A stretch of 64,000 bases of DNA from Linanthus parryae (GCA_023055425.1 JALGPY010000003.1:51073891-51137890); one strand, 5' to 3'; positions 11,270 to 23,337 are shown, counted from the first letter of the stretch. Made by a program: numbers and translations. Notes: generated by a model from the sequence alone, not told the origin.

Positions 11270-13093
11270 TACCCTTTTGCGCGTCCCGAGCAAAATCAAT
11301 CCTCACACTACGTTTTAATCCACCGAATTGCATACAACTACACTAGCCATGTGACACACACAACACACACACCCAATGCAATCTACATGACTATAAATAA
11401 TGCAACTCTATTATCAAAAAATGCACAAATTGAGACAACACAAATATTTTTTTCCTTTTTCTTTAGAGATTGGGCAATCTCGCTATCACTAACCAAAATC
11501 ATCAAGTTCTCACAAGTCTCTTTTGCAATTCACACAGCTGCAATAAGGAATTGAAAATACAAAGATCCTACGCACAAGCTCACTAAGGAGTCCCCAAACA
11601 TCCACCATAAACAATCCAAGATCCGGGCACGTCCTTTAGCTCAGAGGGTCTAAGCATCTTAAATACTAAGATAGACTTTTGTTGCCAAGTCATTTGAGGT
11701 TTTTAGACCCTCTTAGCCGTTATTGCATGTGAATGCAAATTGTCCCAGCGACGGGAGACACAACTCTGTGTAATACGGCTTGACTTTAATTTTCCCTAGT
11801 TTCTCTAATTGGATTGAATCCAAATTCTTCACGTGAATGGAGGCACATTAGGTTGTTCACCGTATCTAGTCCAAGAGAAGATTTTGAATCTTTTTTTTTC
11901 ATTCTCTTCTAATTTTTTTTCAACCGTGCATTTAGTGCAACTAAGTGTGGGATTTTTCGGTTAGCTCTTGAAACCGCCTTAAGGGATTGTGGTGTACACT
12001 CCCTAACTTCACTTAGGCTAGAGCAGCATACCACATGGAACCGACTCTACACGAAGGTCCACCCCAGATTTACAAGAGGCCACAAGTTTCCACTCGAAAA
12101 CAGACTATTCAACTCCTTAGGACTAAATCCTCCTAGCACAATAAAGGAACTAAAGGTATGCCCTCATCTACTTTCCACTTTTTCCTGAATACCCGGGACT
12201 TCCTTTCGTGAAACCGGTGTGTATGATACTAGAAATTAAAGACATCCCTACTACGGTGCTTCCTATTCTCAGAGACTCTTTCATTCAACTCTCTTCGGTT
12301 TCTAGCTTCATCAATTGCCCTTATTCTCAAAATTTTTAATTTTTTATGGATTTTCACTTTTCAATTTTTTTCAATTTTTTTTTTCATATTTCCTAGACTC
12401 TTCATGCATTTTGGCCAACTCGATAATCACAACGATTGGGTAGGGGACTCAATAAAGTAAAAGTGCTAAACAATGCATAAAATTTAAAACTATCACAATA
12501 CGACAATGTATCAAACATTTTAGACTAACCACACGTACTACACAATACGACACAGCTACATGTAACTGGCGATGCATAACTAACATGGCTAGCAAAATTG
12601 TACACAGACCCCCCCCCCCCCACTTGAGCGTTTCGTTGTCCTCAACGAATTTAGAGATATAATAGAGGACTCGTCGCTTAAATGTGTTGGCGGTGGATCT
12701 ACACAATTATCGCTCAAAACGTAGAACAGAGAGAGTTGGAGGTACCTGGGGTGCCCGGACCTACATGGGAACGTTGCCGTGAAACAGCAACAAGAAGGGA
12801 TCTTGTGGACCGTTGACAGTTTCCGGAAAAGTCTCACCTAGCGTCCGGATTCCGATGCGCCTACTCAACATTCTCTATCGCACACATCAAGAAGGGGAAT
12901 CCAGAGCGTCTTCTGTACCTGTGTCCCTGCACACTGATTGAAAGTATTAAAGCAACTCTCTCTCTCACCCCTCAAAATCAAATGTGGAGAACTAAAAGAA
13001 AAAAAAAAGAAAAACAAATTGCATCCTACTCTACATTGGGTTGCCTCCCAAGCAGCACTTGTAATTTAAGGTCGACAGCCCGACCCGGTTACC
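11270..13093 (-). other. non-coding internal region of the LARD-like element
   Basis: I find no credible protein here. The stretch includes a C run (12609-12621) and T-rich tracts near 11890 and 12360. Its sequence is conserved, inverted, at about 21289-23337 in a diverged relative, including the lead-in to a G-run (AACGAAACGCTCAAG on the minus strand). That suggests a structured RNA or packaging role, but none is shown. Confidence 0.55.
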
Positions 13094-14122
13094 TCAACCG
13101 AAAAGGATAGTGGAGGATGCTTTATCCCTCCACTTCTTCTTCTTCCACCATATCTTTTCCATGATTCTCCTTTCAACCGCACTGATGTGCTGTGATGATG
13201 GTGGAGAGTTGTGGAAGCTAACTCCTTTCATTTTGCAGTTGATCTTCTTAATTAACTTCCACAAAGTACCACTAGGCTCAATTGAATCTCTGGCCATAAA
13301 ATCATCCCGGTAATACCTCGTCTGTGCTAGATGCTCTTCACCCGACCCATGCAATTTATCCACACCCCCAAACTTGTTTGTTTTCAACTCCTTGACTATG
13401 GCGTTTGGATCATCAATATAATAGCCAATTTGACCCGAAATTGAAAATTTCTCATGATGCTCTTCCCCATAAGAATCTCCATACACAAGTCTTTCCAACT
13501 CATCACAGACTTGATTAACATGAGATATGGAGAATTCTTCAAAAGTATGAGTAGGGTCTTTTACCTCAATAGGTATGGGAACAAGTGCTTCATCAGCTTC
13601 ATCGTCGGCACCCCACAGACTTCCAATGCTGGTGTCTTCCCATTCATGCCAAGGATGTGAGGGCGCCTGCGGTCTTGGCTCGCAATACGGCAGATCTTCC
13701 CATCTTCGGCACACAGGTCCACCCCAGTCTGAATGAGAGTATGAGTCCTCATATATGGCAGAGTCTACCAATGGTTCCTGGACACTGCAGTCTTCGTTCA
13801 GCTCGGGTATCTCTTCTTCCACTTGTGGTGGGGATGATGAAGGTTCAATTTTTCGCTCACTGTCATCTGGCACGGTCTCTTCTTGTGGTTCTTGAATGCT
13901 TGATTCCCCTGCTGTTGACAGTTTTTCTATTCGTTTCTTTATCCTCTCCATCATCTCCCTCACGTATTCCCTACCTGTGGCAGAATCCTCTTGTGGCACT
14001 TGTGCAGCTATGGACAAAAAATTGGCGCACACTTCGATGTCCTCCATAATACTACGCTGTTCTGCCATAATTGCTGATGAGTCTTCCTGGTGCTGATAAA
14101 GCTGGGGGCATGTACTCGTCAT
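13094..14122 (-). CDS. 342-aa acidic protein of unknown function in the non-autonomous element
   Basis: This intact 342-codon ORF begins with ATG at 14122 (MTSTCPQLYQHQEDSS), about 280 nt downstream of the primer-binding site. The N-terminal ~80 residues look helical (MAEQRSIMEDIEVCANFLSI, then a charged MMERIKKRIEKL segment). Residues ~85-190 are acidic and Pro-rich (SSSPPQVEEEIPELNED; ADDEADEALVPIPIEV). The C-terminal third is mixed, with FEEFSISHVNQVCDELERLV, and ends in a basic tail (RRIMEKIWWKKKKWRDKASS). There is no zinc knuckle, protease, RT or integrase motif. Its position fits a gag-like or accessory protein, but I recognise no family. The reading frame is open despite the element being non-autonomous, so it was at least recently maintained. 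Confidence 0.6.
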   Translation of the reverse strand: MTSTCPQLYQHQEDSSAIMAEQRSIMEDIEVCANFLSIAAQVPQEDSATGREYVREMMERIKKRIEKLSTAGESSIQEPQEETVPDDSERKIEPSSSPPQVEEEIPELNEDCSVQEPLVDSAIYEDSYSHSDWGGPVCRRWEDLPYCEPRPQAPSHPWHEWEDTSIGSLWGADDEADEALVPIPIEVKDPTHTFEEFSISHVNQVCDELERLVYGDSYGEEHHEKFSISGQIGYYIDDPNAIVKELKTNKFGGVDKLHGSGEEHLAQTRYYRDDFMARDSIEPSGTLWKLIKKINCKMKGVSFHNSPPSSQHISAVERRIMEKIWWKKKKWRDKASSTILFG

Positions 14123-14400
14123 GAGTCTCTACGGTCGTGCCAAATGCCGCATACGTAGCACCAAGTTATGCATGCCTCCTCGTCTTCATGGTTACCCCTG
14201 TAGTGGAAACAGTAGGGGGGACCCGAATAACAGTCTGCGCTCCACATGCTTATATTGTCTCTTGCTTCTTGTGTTCCTGAAAAACAGACTCACAAGACAC
14301 CCGTGAAGCACAGAGATATAGAATAAACAAAAAAATTAATTAAAACTAAAACTAAAATAAAATACTCTAAACTAACTCCTAACAAAATAATCTACCGCTG

Positions 14401-14418
14401 TCCCCGGCAACGGCGCCA
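14401..14418 (-). other. primer-binding site of the LARD-like element
   Basis: The minus strand reads TGGCGCCGTTGCCGGGGA, six bases downstream of the 5' LTR edge at 14425. It is a classic plant gypsy-type PBS. Confidence 0.85.
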
Positions 14419-14424
14419 AAAACT

Positions 14425-16189
14425 TGACGCGATTTCTTAACGCGTATGCGCAAGTGCACGGTCAAGTAATATAGGGGTGGTATTTCAACCCCGAGTTATC
14501 GATCCCACGAGGACAAACTTTAGACTATTTAATTAGTTACTTAATTTAGAGTACGGTACAAGAGGAAGGATTTGATTGATTTATGAATTAAAATAACAAC
14601 TAAGCTGATATTTTTGTATTTTTTTATATTTAAGAAATAGATATGGAGAAACTAGGCAATCTCTAGATCACCTAGGGCTATAGACGATTTCCAGTTCAGC
14701 TATGTAACACGTCAATTCTATTCTAGTTCAGCCGGGTAATTGCACTAACAATCTCCAATCGGTCTCATGTCATTGTACGTCTCGGTTGACTACAATCTCG
14801 TCTCGGTCTCATGTTGTCTACCAGTTCGTTCTAGCAGCTCATCTACTGGTACGATAACGGGTCCTGTCGGCCCACCATTTCACGGAACAGCTAAATAATC
14901 ATACCGAATCTAACCACACTAGGCCAATCCTAACACTTCTCCTTTTCGGTCACGGTGATTCGGGATTGTGTTCAAATTCTCTGCACAATTAGGTTGAGTC
15001 ACTGTCGTGCACTCATCTAATTAGCTAGTACGTCCGGGTAGCTACTCCATTCATACTAAAGATTAAGCGTAGAACAAGAACATGTAACTAGAACGAATAT
15101 TAACTTTAAGCAAGAAATTGGATTCATAAAATAAACCCTAGTTTCGTTGAATATCAAATCATATCCTAATTGTGTCAATAGACTAAGATCAACAAGTTCA
15201 AGAAACTAACATTCAATTGAAGAATCAAATTCAAATGCATGAAACAAAGTCTGAAATCCGGAAAATTACCGACTACATAAACCCTAGGCTCTCGTAGAGA
15301 TGCCTAAAAAAGTATTTAGCTAAGAAGAATCAACCAAACACGGTGCAAAAGTTTCTCCATACAAAGATTGAGAAAGAAGAAGAAGAAATCAAAAACCTAG
15401 CTCTCCAATGGTGGCTTTTGTGTTCTCTTCGTCCCCGTCTTCGTCCTTGTCGTCCTCCCTTTGTCTCCTGCTCCAAATAAGCGTGAATACTCCCCCAAAG
15501 TCGTCCCTCTATGTTAGATTAGGTCTGGAGTCTTCAAACTTTCAAAAAATAGCAAAACAGCCCCAAAAATCCGCGCTGGCCCTCTCTGTTCGTGCGAACA
15601 AACGACTGTTCGTGAAAACAGCGTTTTGTTCCTTGTTCGTGCGAACAAACTTTTACTCTCTGTTCACACGAACAACTTTCTTGTTCGTACAATTTAACAG
15701 CCTCTTTTTCACCCTTTTTGCCATCTTTGACGGACCATATCTTTCTCGTCCGATCTCCGTTTTAGTTCCGTAACCTATCGTTGGAAAGCTCTTTGAGTCT
15801 ACTTTCATTTGCCTCTGGTCTCACTCCAAAATGTGTTGTAGAGCTGGAGATACTATCAAAATAGTGGATATTGGTCACTTTTTCTCCTCCGACTTTGCTT
15901 CTCTTGCTTCCTCTTGAGTTTGCTTTGCTTCCAAAGTTCGTTTCATGCCTCCTAGTCATCGTTTAGCATCCGTTCCTGTCAAGACAACATGAAAAACCAT
16001 ACCAAGCGATTATATTTGATAAATAACATTGAAATATGCATCGAAACGCCCGGATTAACAATAAAGTGCTATAAACTCAACTTTCTACGTTTTCTCAACA
16101 TTCATAGTGTAAAACTCATATTTCAACACCGGAATCACGCAAAACGATATTAAATATGCAAGAAATATAACTCTAATAAAGATTTATCA
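14425..16189 (-). repeat. 5' LTR of the LARD-like element
   Basis: This is the partner of 9493-11256, with the same ends, followed by the target duplication ATGAC at 16190-16194. The dyad array is repeated at 15588-15692, where copy 1 is the perfect GTTCGTGCGAAC (the left LTR has one change). Confidence 0.88.
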
Positions 16190-16194
16190 ATGAC

Positions 16195-17114
16195 CCCTAG
16201 ACTAAGATATTACCAAGCCAATGATAATATCTATATGTCCTAAAGTGACAAGCTCATCTCCATGTGCTCCACCATAGCCGCGCGCCGAGGATGGGAGTCC
16301 TCATGGTCTTTTTGGCTTCTTGGTCCTCCGGTCTTCTTCTCCATGCTCTTGGATATTATTTAATTAATCTAATTCTAGCTTAGAATCTAGACTAAATAAA
16401 TATATAAAATCTCACATGTTGAGAAGATGATCAGCTCGCAGGACAAAAATTAACAAACTATTACATTAATTTGATCAGCTCGCAGGCCGCAAACCAAACC
16501 ACAAAAAGTAAACATCCACAACCTAGGCTATATTCATCCACCATGCAACAAAGCACATAATACAGTTAAAACCAATTTTTAACGCCCTTGTTTAATTTTA
16601 GTTGAAATTGGGTAATTAGGGTCACGACGTTCCAAGAGGTCCAACCTAGACCTAGGCCGAACCCCATGGACCGCCACACGTCACCGGGCCGGACCGGCCC
16701 TAGGCCGAACGGTCCAACCGTGCGCCTTAGGACGGCTGCCCCTAGGTGGCCGCGGCCTTGCTTGGCGCGCAAGGAAGAGGAGGGGCGGCGGCTAGGGTTT
16801 TGGCCCTAGCTTCTTTCCCATTCCTTCCTTATTTCCCAAGTTTGGTTGTTTCCTTAACTTTGTTTTCGTAACTTGAAAAACCCATTTTTCAATTATGTGC
16901 CCAAGAATCCTAATTTTCAAGAACCCAATTCATCACATCATATGTGATTCAAACTCCTATTTCCTACATCCCAAGTAAAATTAGATCTTATTTGGTTGAA
17001 TCGCATTCAATGTGCATCGAATATGCTAATTAATTTTAGTTTTCGCGTAAAACAACATATACGGTATAAAACTGAAAACAGTAACACATAATATCATGTT
17101 ATGCGCTACGACCA
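16195..17114 (-). other. copia B leader, PBS-proximal half
   Basis: This resumes the leader split by the nested element and is collinear with 2670-3580. It includes the GC-rich island (about 16640-16800) and two GATCAGCTCGCAGG repeats near 16430 and 16470. No genes seen. Confidence 0.7.
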
Positions 17115-18530
17115 GTGGCTCTAATATCACGGTATGGTTTTGATGCAGGTTACACAGCGGAATAACAAAAATTTAATCATGCTCAAACGCCTCCAAGGAT
17201 CACAGGCAAGCAATCATAACATGATTAGGGTAGAAACATATGAACCTTAGTTTGTGTGATCACTACGAAGAATTGTGTCTTCCCTTCTACGAGTATCCAC
17301 ACCTTGGATCTTAGACTCGAGTCCTTCCCACCGTGTAGTTCTAGCAACAGAAGAAAGGAGGAAAGGATCACGCAAAACGAGGCACCAAGCCAACGCCTCA
17401 AGGAGGCCAACGGCAAGGAGGGGGCGGACGGGGATGGGGCTCGGCCTCTTCTTGTCTCTCTCTCTTTGATTTGTTATGTTATCTCAATAATGACGTAGAT
17501 GAGAAAATAACAAGCTAGATTTCCTTTATATGGTTAATAACTCTTTTATTAACTACACAATTGCCCCAATACTAATCATGTCCTTACATGGATTAGTCCA
17601 CTTGCAAATTAGTCCTACTAACTTTGCTTGTGGTTACGTTATGATCCTTTTATTGATTATTCCATCTAATTAATACCCATATCCTGCTTTATCCATACGG
17701 TGTGTGACCCCATAGGTTTCTACTTAGTTGGAAGTAACTATTACAAACATAGAGCGGTGTCTAGCAACACATCTATGCCACCCAACTAATAGAAATAGTC
17801 ACTAATCCCGACAAACATTGTGCCCAATGTTACCGTGTTGAGTTATCCCTTTTTCTCTATATATGGATTGGACACGAGACATATTCGTCACACTCGTATA
17901 TCCAATTCATTGTTTCTCGATCCTGGGAATAGACTTATCCATGCAGATAACATCAATATCTCCATATTGAATTATCTGAGTCTGGCCAGACATTCCATAA
18001 GCTCTACCCCTCGAGTGGTCGTGGATATTTTACTCCTATTATGTAGGAGGGACAAATCTTGTCTACATCACTGCCACCTCTAAGCTTGCTTCCTATCATG
18101 CCCGATTGTTATCTTTATAGTTACCCATTCACAGTGTAACGTTTGATAATATCAAAGCATGATATTTCACAAATAGAGAATCCAATGACTTCAAGTCTAA
18201 GGATTACAACACAATTAGCCAACGAGAAGCGCTTGTGACGTTGACATAATCTAATGTAGCCTTCTTGTGGTGGGTCTATCCAGTATGCCATTACTCCTAA
18301 TGCATACCCTAGTGTTAGACTTGATATCCCCATATCAGTCTAACCACATACTAGTATATAGTTGATTGTCCCGTTAATCAATATAATGGACTAGGGATAT
18401 TTAAGATAAACAACACTATTGCAATCTAAGGACTTCATTATATTAAATATCTCCATAAATAATACAATGATTATTCTAGCAACTAAAGTTCATACTAAAT
18501 AGATTGCCTCTAGGGCATCCAAAACCAACA
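17115..18530 (-). repeat. copia B PBS (degenerate) and 5' LTR
   Basis: The PBS at 17115-17129 is a mutated TGGTATCAGAGCCAC (two changes visible). The LTR runs from about 17131 to 18530 with its ACA end intact and its first base mutated. It pairs with 3597-4986. Right flank starts CGTTC. Confidence 0.8.
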
Positions 18531-18822
18531 CGTTCCTCCACCAAACCACCCTGTCAATACCAAATCGAAATCAGCCCAGCGCCATAATCTAGACCCAAAC
18601 ACACCCGAAACACCACCACAATCCAGAACCAACCACAACCATGGATAAACCTAACCAAAAATTGACCAAAAATTCTGCATCTTCCTGATTCTCCATTCGA
18701 GGTATTGTTAATGGCTCCCCGTCCTCAACCGGAGAAGCAACCAAAATTGCAGTAGTCGACTGCGATCCCCAGTCACCAAGGAAAGGAAAACTGGCCTACT
18801 GTTTTTCTTCAGTCGTGGTTCC
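18531..18822. other. no recognisable feature
   Basis: A C- and A-rich stretch between two copia remnants. No ORF or repeat recognised. Confidence 0.4.
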
Positions 18823-19262
18823 TGTGGTAACGAGAACGCTAACTAGAATAATAAACAAACAATGAAGACAAGGATCTTACATGGTTCACTGGAGCAATAT
18901 GTTAGTTACGTCCACGGCAGATAACGATCACTTTATTGCTATGAGAAAACAAAATTACATATACTTCCTACAGCCTAGGTATCAATAGGGGTGTGTGTGT
19001 GTGTATAAATAGATTTCCAAAAAAATGTGGAGTAGCTGACTGTCCAGCAGCCCAAACTGCTCGCACGAGTACCTGAACCTGCTCATGCAACCAATTTCTA
19101 CTCTTGCGATCACAAAAGAGCTAGTGCGATCACTAATGACCTCATGCGAGTAGCTGGTGCGCTCCTATTCATGCAACTCCATTCAGCAACTCCCGGATTG
19201 GTTACGACTCGCATGAGTTCCTAGGCAACTCGTACGAGTACCTGATTCAAGGCACTATTTCA
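18823..19262 (-). repeat. LTR of a second, decayed copia family
   Basis: On the minus strand it starts TGAAATAGTGCC after a purine tract (AAGGTGGGAA) and ends GTTACCACA. A TATTTATA box is near 19005. It is unrelated by eye to the 1.4-kb copia LTRs. It holds an array of dyads such as CTCGCACGAG (19060), CTCATGCGAG (19141), ACTCGCATGAGT (19207) and ACTCGTACGAGT (19228), plus several weaker copies. Confidence 0.65.
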
Positions 19263-19988
19263 ATAAATTCCCACCTTGACACGAATTCTCTTCACAACTG
19301 AATAAATGATTCTCCATAAACAAAGCCAAATGCACCATGATGATGCCAGAACATCCTCTGCAGCAAATGCCCCTAATCAAAGGGACCAAAAAGCCGTGAA
19401 GTGGCCAGATAGCCCCAGAGGGCTCAAATCATGGACTTATGATGTTGACCAGGTCCAAGAAATGTTGGAACTTGTGCCCCGGGACTAGCTTGGTGAACAT
19501 ATCAGCAGGGTTATCAATTGTCCCCACCTCTTCACTTCGATTCTCTTCTCTTTTCTAATAAATTGATATATGACATCAATATGCTTTGTCCTTCATGAGG
19601 GACTTGATCCTTGGTTCAACATATTGCACTCAAGTTGTCACAATACACTATAGCCTAATCCCCATGTAAACCTAGATCATTAACATGGCCATTTAACCGT
19701 ATTCCCTTCTTAGCAGATTTTTTCAAAGCCATGTACCCTGACTTTTTAGTAGACAAAGTAATGATTTCCTTACATGGAACATGAAATCAGTCTATTTGGT
19801 TCATCAAAATTTCTTCTAACTCTCCATGTACGAAAGTTGTTTTTACATCTAGTTGCTCAAGTACCATATCCTGGTGTGCCACAATGTCTAGTAGCACTCT
19901 TATGGAAGTGTGCCTGACCACCAAAGAGAAAATCTAGATGTAGTCAACTCCGTCTCTCGGAATGAAACCTTCCCTATGCACCTGACAT
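19263..19988 (-). pseudogene. decayed copia RT-RNase H remnant
   Basis: The minus strand encodes the RNase H end NPADMFTKLVPGHKFQHFLD (about 19515-19440). Upstream of it, disordered by frameshifts and a large deletion, is an RT stretch with EGFIPRDGVDY and LEQLDVKTTFVHGELEEILM (19990-19780). The two parts are much closer than in intact copia, so most of the RT is missing. The fragment ends exactly where the gypsy-type LTR at 19989 begins. Confidence 0.75.
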
Positions 19989-20520
19989 TGTAACACCCAG
20001 CAAATTCTAATAGAGGTCAAACTGTAATATTTTCAAAACTTTGTGTCCTTTTTATAAATCTCAAGTTCAGCAGCGTTTGCTGACATCGATTTAACATGAA
20101 ATAATCTGGAATGTGATTTCAATTCGGAGCATTTATGCAATTGTTGCGAATATGGGGGAAACTGTGTAATATCGTGGAAAGTAATCTCCTGACTTAAACT
20201 TGTTTAGGTTGTGAATACACAAAGAAGATGACTGCTTAAAGAGCAAAATTGATTCAGTAGAGGCTAGAGTTAAAATATCAAAAACTTTAGTTTTTCACTT
20301 ATTTCTACCCTTACACCAAATTTGTGAAATTACACATGCACCCACAACATGCATGTGTGCCATTTAACACCTAGTTTGTGAGGTGGCCATACCTGATGAA
20401 CCCTCTCCACCAAGATTGTTCTAGACTGAGAATTTCTTCCTCAACCATCACCACCACCACAACACCACCAAGGCAACCACATTGCCAAAACTATTTCACC
20501 AGGGATTCCTCCTTGACGAG

Positions 20521-21035
20521 TGTTATACCGTCCCACATCGGAGTATTGTGGAGACATGTCTGGTACATAGTAAACCATGTGGGTTGCTACTAGAACCTTC
20601 AGTCTTAAGAATTTGTATCCAATGGTACGGGTTAATAAGTTGTAATCCACACGGGTTGTTACCAATAGTATCAGAGCCAACCCTGGTCCCAAAAGGGCTC
20701 TATGGCGTTGTGCGCTAGAGGAGTAGAGGCTCCGGAGAGGGGTAGAGGCCTCGTGGTTTGCCATGTACTCACTAATGACCTGCTTCGTGTCTGCTAATGG
20801 GTTGACATTACACCCGCCAGCCAAGAGGATCGAGACTGGGGGCACTCGACGAGGACGTCGAGCATATAAGGTGGGGGGATTGTAATATCCCGTCCCACAT
20901 CAGAATATTGTGTATGACATGTTTGGTACATAGTAAACCATGTGGGTTACTACAAGCACCTTCAAGCTTAAGCATTTTTATAGAGTGCTATGGGTAAAGA
21001 AGATGTTGGGACAGTAATCTGCACGAGTTGTTACA
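20521..21035 (+). mobile_element. TRIM element 1 (complete, with TSD)
   Basis: A 515-bp terminal-repeat retrotransposon in miniature. LTRs are 20521-20664 and 20881-21035 (TGTTATACCGTCCCAC / TGTAATATCCCGTCCCAC to GTTRCMA ends). The PBS TAGTATCAGAGCC is at 20666-20678 (one change from TGGTATCAGAGCC) and the polypurine tract AGGTGGGGGGAT at 20869-20880. The 5-bp duplication ACGAG is at 20516-20520 and 21036-21040. The ~200-bp interior has no coding capacity. A second member is at 24739. Confidence 0.9.
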
Positions 21036-21133
21036 ACGAGGAAAAAAAAGGCCCTTATAAATTTTAAGAACCCATAAATATCGAGTTCAGGAAACTCATG
21101 TAAAGACCCCAATAACCCGAGCTGCAAACACGG

Positions 21134-21281
21134 TCTCTCTATGACATTCAACACTTCTAAGTCACACTGATGTCTTCGTGAGGTGATTTTGAGTTCAGGG
21201 GTGCAGTTTTCGCCCCGTTATTCGCCGGAATCGTGAACTTGTCAAACGCGGTCTCTCTAATGACACTCAACACTTCTAAGC
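21134..21281. repeat. short direct duplication
   Basis: GTCTCTCTATGACATTCAAC (21134) recurs as GTCTCTCTAATGACACTCAA (21252). Both are followed by CACTTCTAAG, 118 bases apart, next to the left edge of the LARD-like relative. Confidence 0.55.
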
Positions 21282-22324
21282 AAACCTAGGTACCTCTACC
21301 GCTCTCTCTGTTTCTATGTATTGAGCGATAATTACATAGATTCACCGCTCGTACATTTAAGAAAGGGATCCTCTTATTATTTATCTAAATTAATTGAGGA
21401 CAACGAAACACTTAAGTGGGGGGGTTTGTGTATATTTTACAAGCCATGTCAGTATTGCATAGCCTTGTTATATTTTCTATGTGGTTAGTGTATTGTGTTT
21501 TAATATATTACCGCACTATGTTAGTTCCTGTAGTATATGCATTTGTTAGCACTTTTACTTTATTAATTCCCCTACCCAATTTGTGTGAATTTGCCAAAAG
21601 CATGTAGAGTTCAGGAAAATATGAAAAAAAAATAAGAAAGTGAAAAAACATAAAAATAAAAATAAAAAATTGAGAATAAGTGCAATTCATAAAGCTAGAA
21701 ACCGAAGAGAGTTCCGTGAAAGAGTATCTAAGATTAGGGAGCGCCGCATTAGGGATACATAATTCTTACTATCTTGTGCACCGGTTTCACGAAAAAGGAT
21801 GTCCCGGTATCTATAGTAATTGTGGAATATATACGAGGGTATACATTTAGTTCCTTTATTGTGCTAGGACGATTCAGTTCTGAGGTGGTTGAATAGTCTG
21901 TTTTCGAGTTGAAATTTTTGGCCTCTTGAAATCTGGGGTGGACCTTCTTGTTGAGTTGGTTCCATGTGGTAAAATTTTCTAGCCTAAGTGAAGTTAGGGA
22001 GAGTACACCACCATCCCTTACAAAGGTTTTAAGAGCTAAGCGAAAACGCCCACGCTTAGTTGCTCTTAAAACTCAGTTGAAGAAATTAGAAAAAAATGAA
22101 AATATAGAAGAATCAAATATTCTCTTGAATTAGATACGGTGAACAACTCAATATAGCTCCGTGCACGCAGGGAATTTGGATTCAATCCAATTATACCGTC
22201 TAAGGAAAATTAAAGTCAATTCGTTCTACGTGGAGTTGTGTCTCCCGTCATTGGGACAATTTTCACTCAAATACAATCGCGACTAAGAGATTAATCTCAA
22301 ATGACGTGGCGACGAAATACTACC

Positions 22325-22932
22325 TTAAAACATCTATAAATTAATACTCGATAAATTATATAACCTCGATAAAATTTATAATTAGTCTAGTCCCAACTTG
22401 GGACCAGTACAAAATTGACCCCATCGATAAAATAATAAGATAATAACTTTTTTGAAATCCCAGTGTGTGTATATATATATATATATATATTGCCCTAAAA
22501 AACTATAAATTAATAAATACTAAGAGATCCTAAATTCTAAGATTGTCTAGCAAAGATTTTTGAACACCTCGTAGTTTAGGAGCCATTAAAAAAAAACAAT
22601 TGAGATTTTATAGTGATTAGTTTCTAACCATGTTTAATGAATTGCGTTGGTACCATGGATCAACTTTTAGGTACCATGAGCAAACTTTTTTACTTATTCA
22701 AGAATATTGAACTTGACAAATTTGATACATAGAATGTGCGTTGGAACTTGTTTTGGTAATTTAATTTTCATCTCTAACTAATATACATTGTAACTAGTAC
22801 GTTGAACTTGAAAATTTAAAGGTCATATGTAAAACATCTTTAAATTAATTATTAATTTTTCAATATAATAATATCTCGCTAAATTAATAAAATATATCGG
22901 TCACAACATTATTTATTTATAGAGGTTTTATT
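22325..22932. mobile_element. AT-rich MITE inside the LARD-like relative
   Basis: Inverted ends AAAACATCTATAAATTAATA (about 22327) and TTATTTATTTATAGAGGTTTTA (about 22909-22930) enclose an AT-rich, non-coding 600 bp. The interior includes GTCCCAACTTGGGACCAG and a (GT)n(AT)n tract at 22463-22490. The host sequence is continuous without it when compared with about 11660-11700. A target duplication is not clear. Confidence 0.6.
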
Positions 22933-23337
22933 GTACTTGAAGCATTTAAGCTGCCTAGACCCTCTGAGTTAAAGGACTTGCACGAATCATAGATTTTTTA
23001 TGGTGGATGTTTGGGGACCCCTTAGTGAGCTTGTGTGTATGATTATTCTATCATCAATTTTGTGCTATTGGTTGTGAATTTCGAAAGAGACTAGTGAGAA
23101 CTTGATGATTTTGGTTAGTGATAGCGTGATTGCTAAATCTCTAAATAAAAAGAAAAAAAAATGTGTTGTTTCAAATTTTGCATTGTGAAATATTGAGTTG
23201 CATTGTATAGATCGTGTAGTTTGCACAGTCGTGTGGTGTGTCATTTGTGTCACATGGGCTAGTAGAGTTGTATGCGACAGGTGGATTGAAAAGTAGTGTG
23301 ATGATTAATTTTGCTCGATACGCGTTGTGGGGGGATT

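Larger units (their letters stand above)
9493..16189 (-). mobile_element. non-autonomous LTR retrotransposon (LARD-like) with one ORF
   Basis: This is a complete element bounded by a 5-bp target duplication ATGAC (9488-9492 and 16190-16194). LTRs are 9493-11256 and 14425-16189 (about 1765 bp, very similar by eye). On the minus strand it has a PBS TGGCGCCGTTGCCGGGGA at 14401-14418 and a polypurine tract next to the LTR at 11257. This PBS type is common in Ty3/gypsy Athila/Tat-like elements and their derivatives. The 3.17-kb internal region lacks reverse transcriptase, integrase and protease. It has only one long ORF (13094-14122), so the element must be mobilised in trans. Confidence 0.85.
3597..18530 (-). 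mobile_element. full Ty1/copia element, copy B, interrupted by a nested element
   Basis: In minus orientation the order is 5' LTR (17131-18530), PBS (17115-17129), leader (split by the insertion at 9493-16189), gag, protease, integrase, reverse transcriptase, RNase H, 3' LTR (3597-4986). This gene order is diagnostic of Ty1/copia. The coding region has many stops, frameshifts and a deletion inside integrase, so the element is dead. It abuts copy A through a shared LTR, forming a tandem chain. Confidence 0.85.

Noticed and set aside
12608..12621. C homopolymer in the LARD-like interior
   Set aside because: Matches the G-run seen in the relative at 21417; a normal part of the element, not a separate signal.
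13585..14049. 154-codon plus-strand ORF
   Set aside because: Antisense to the 342-codon element ORF, which fits the element's PBS and LTR orientation.
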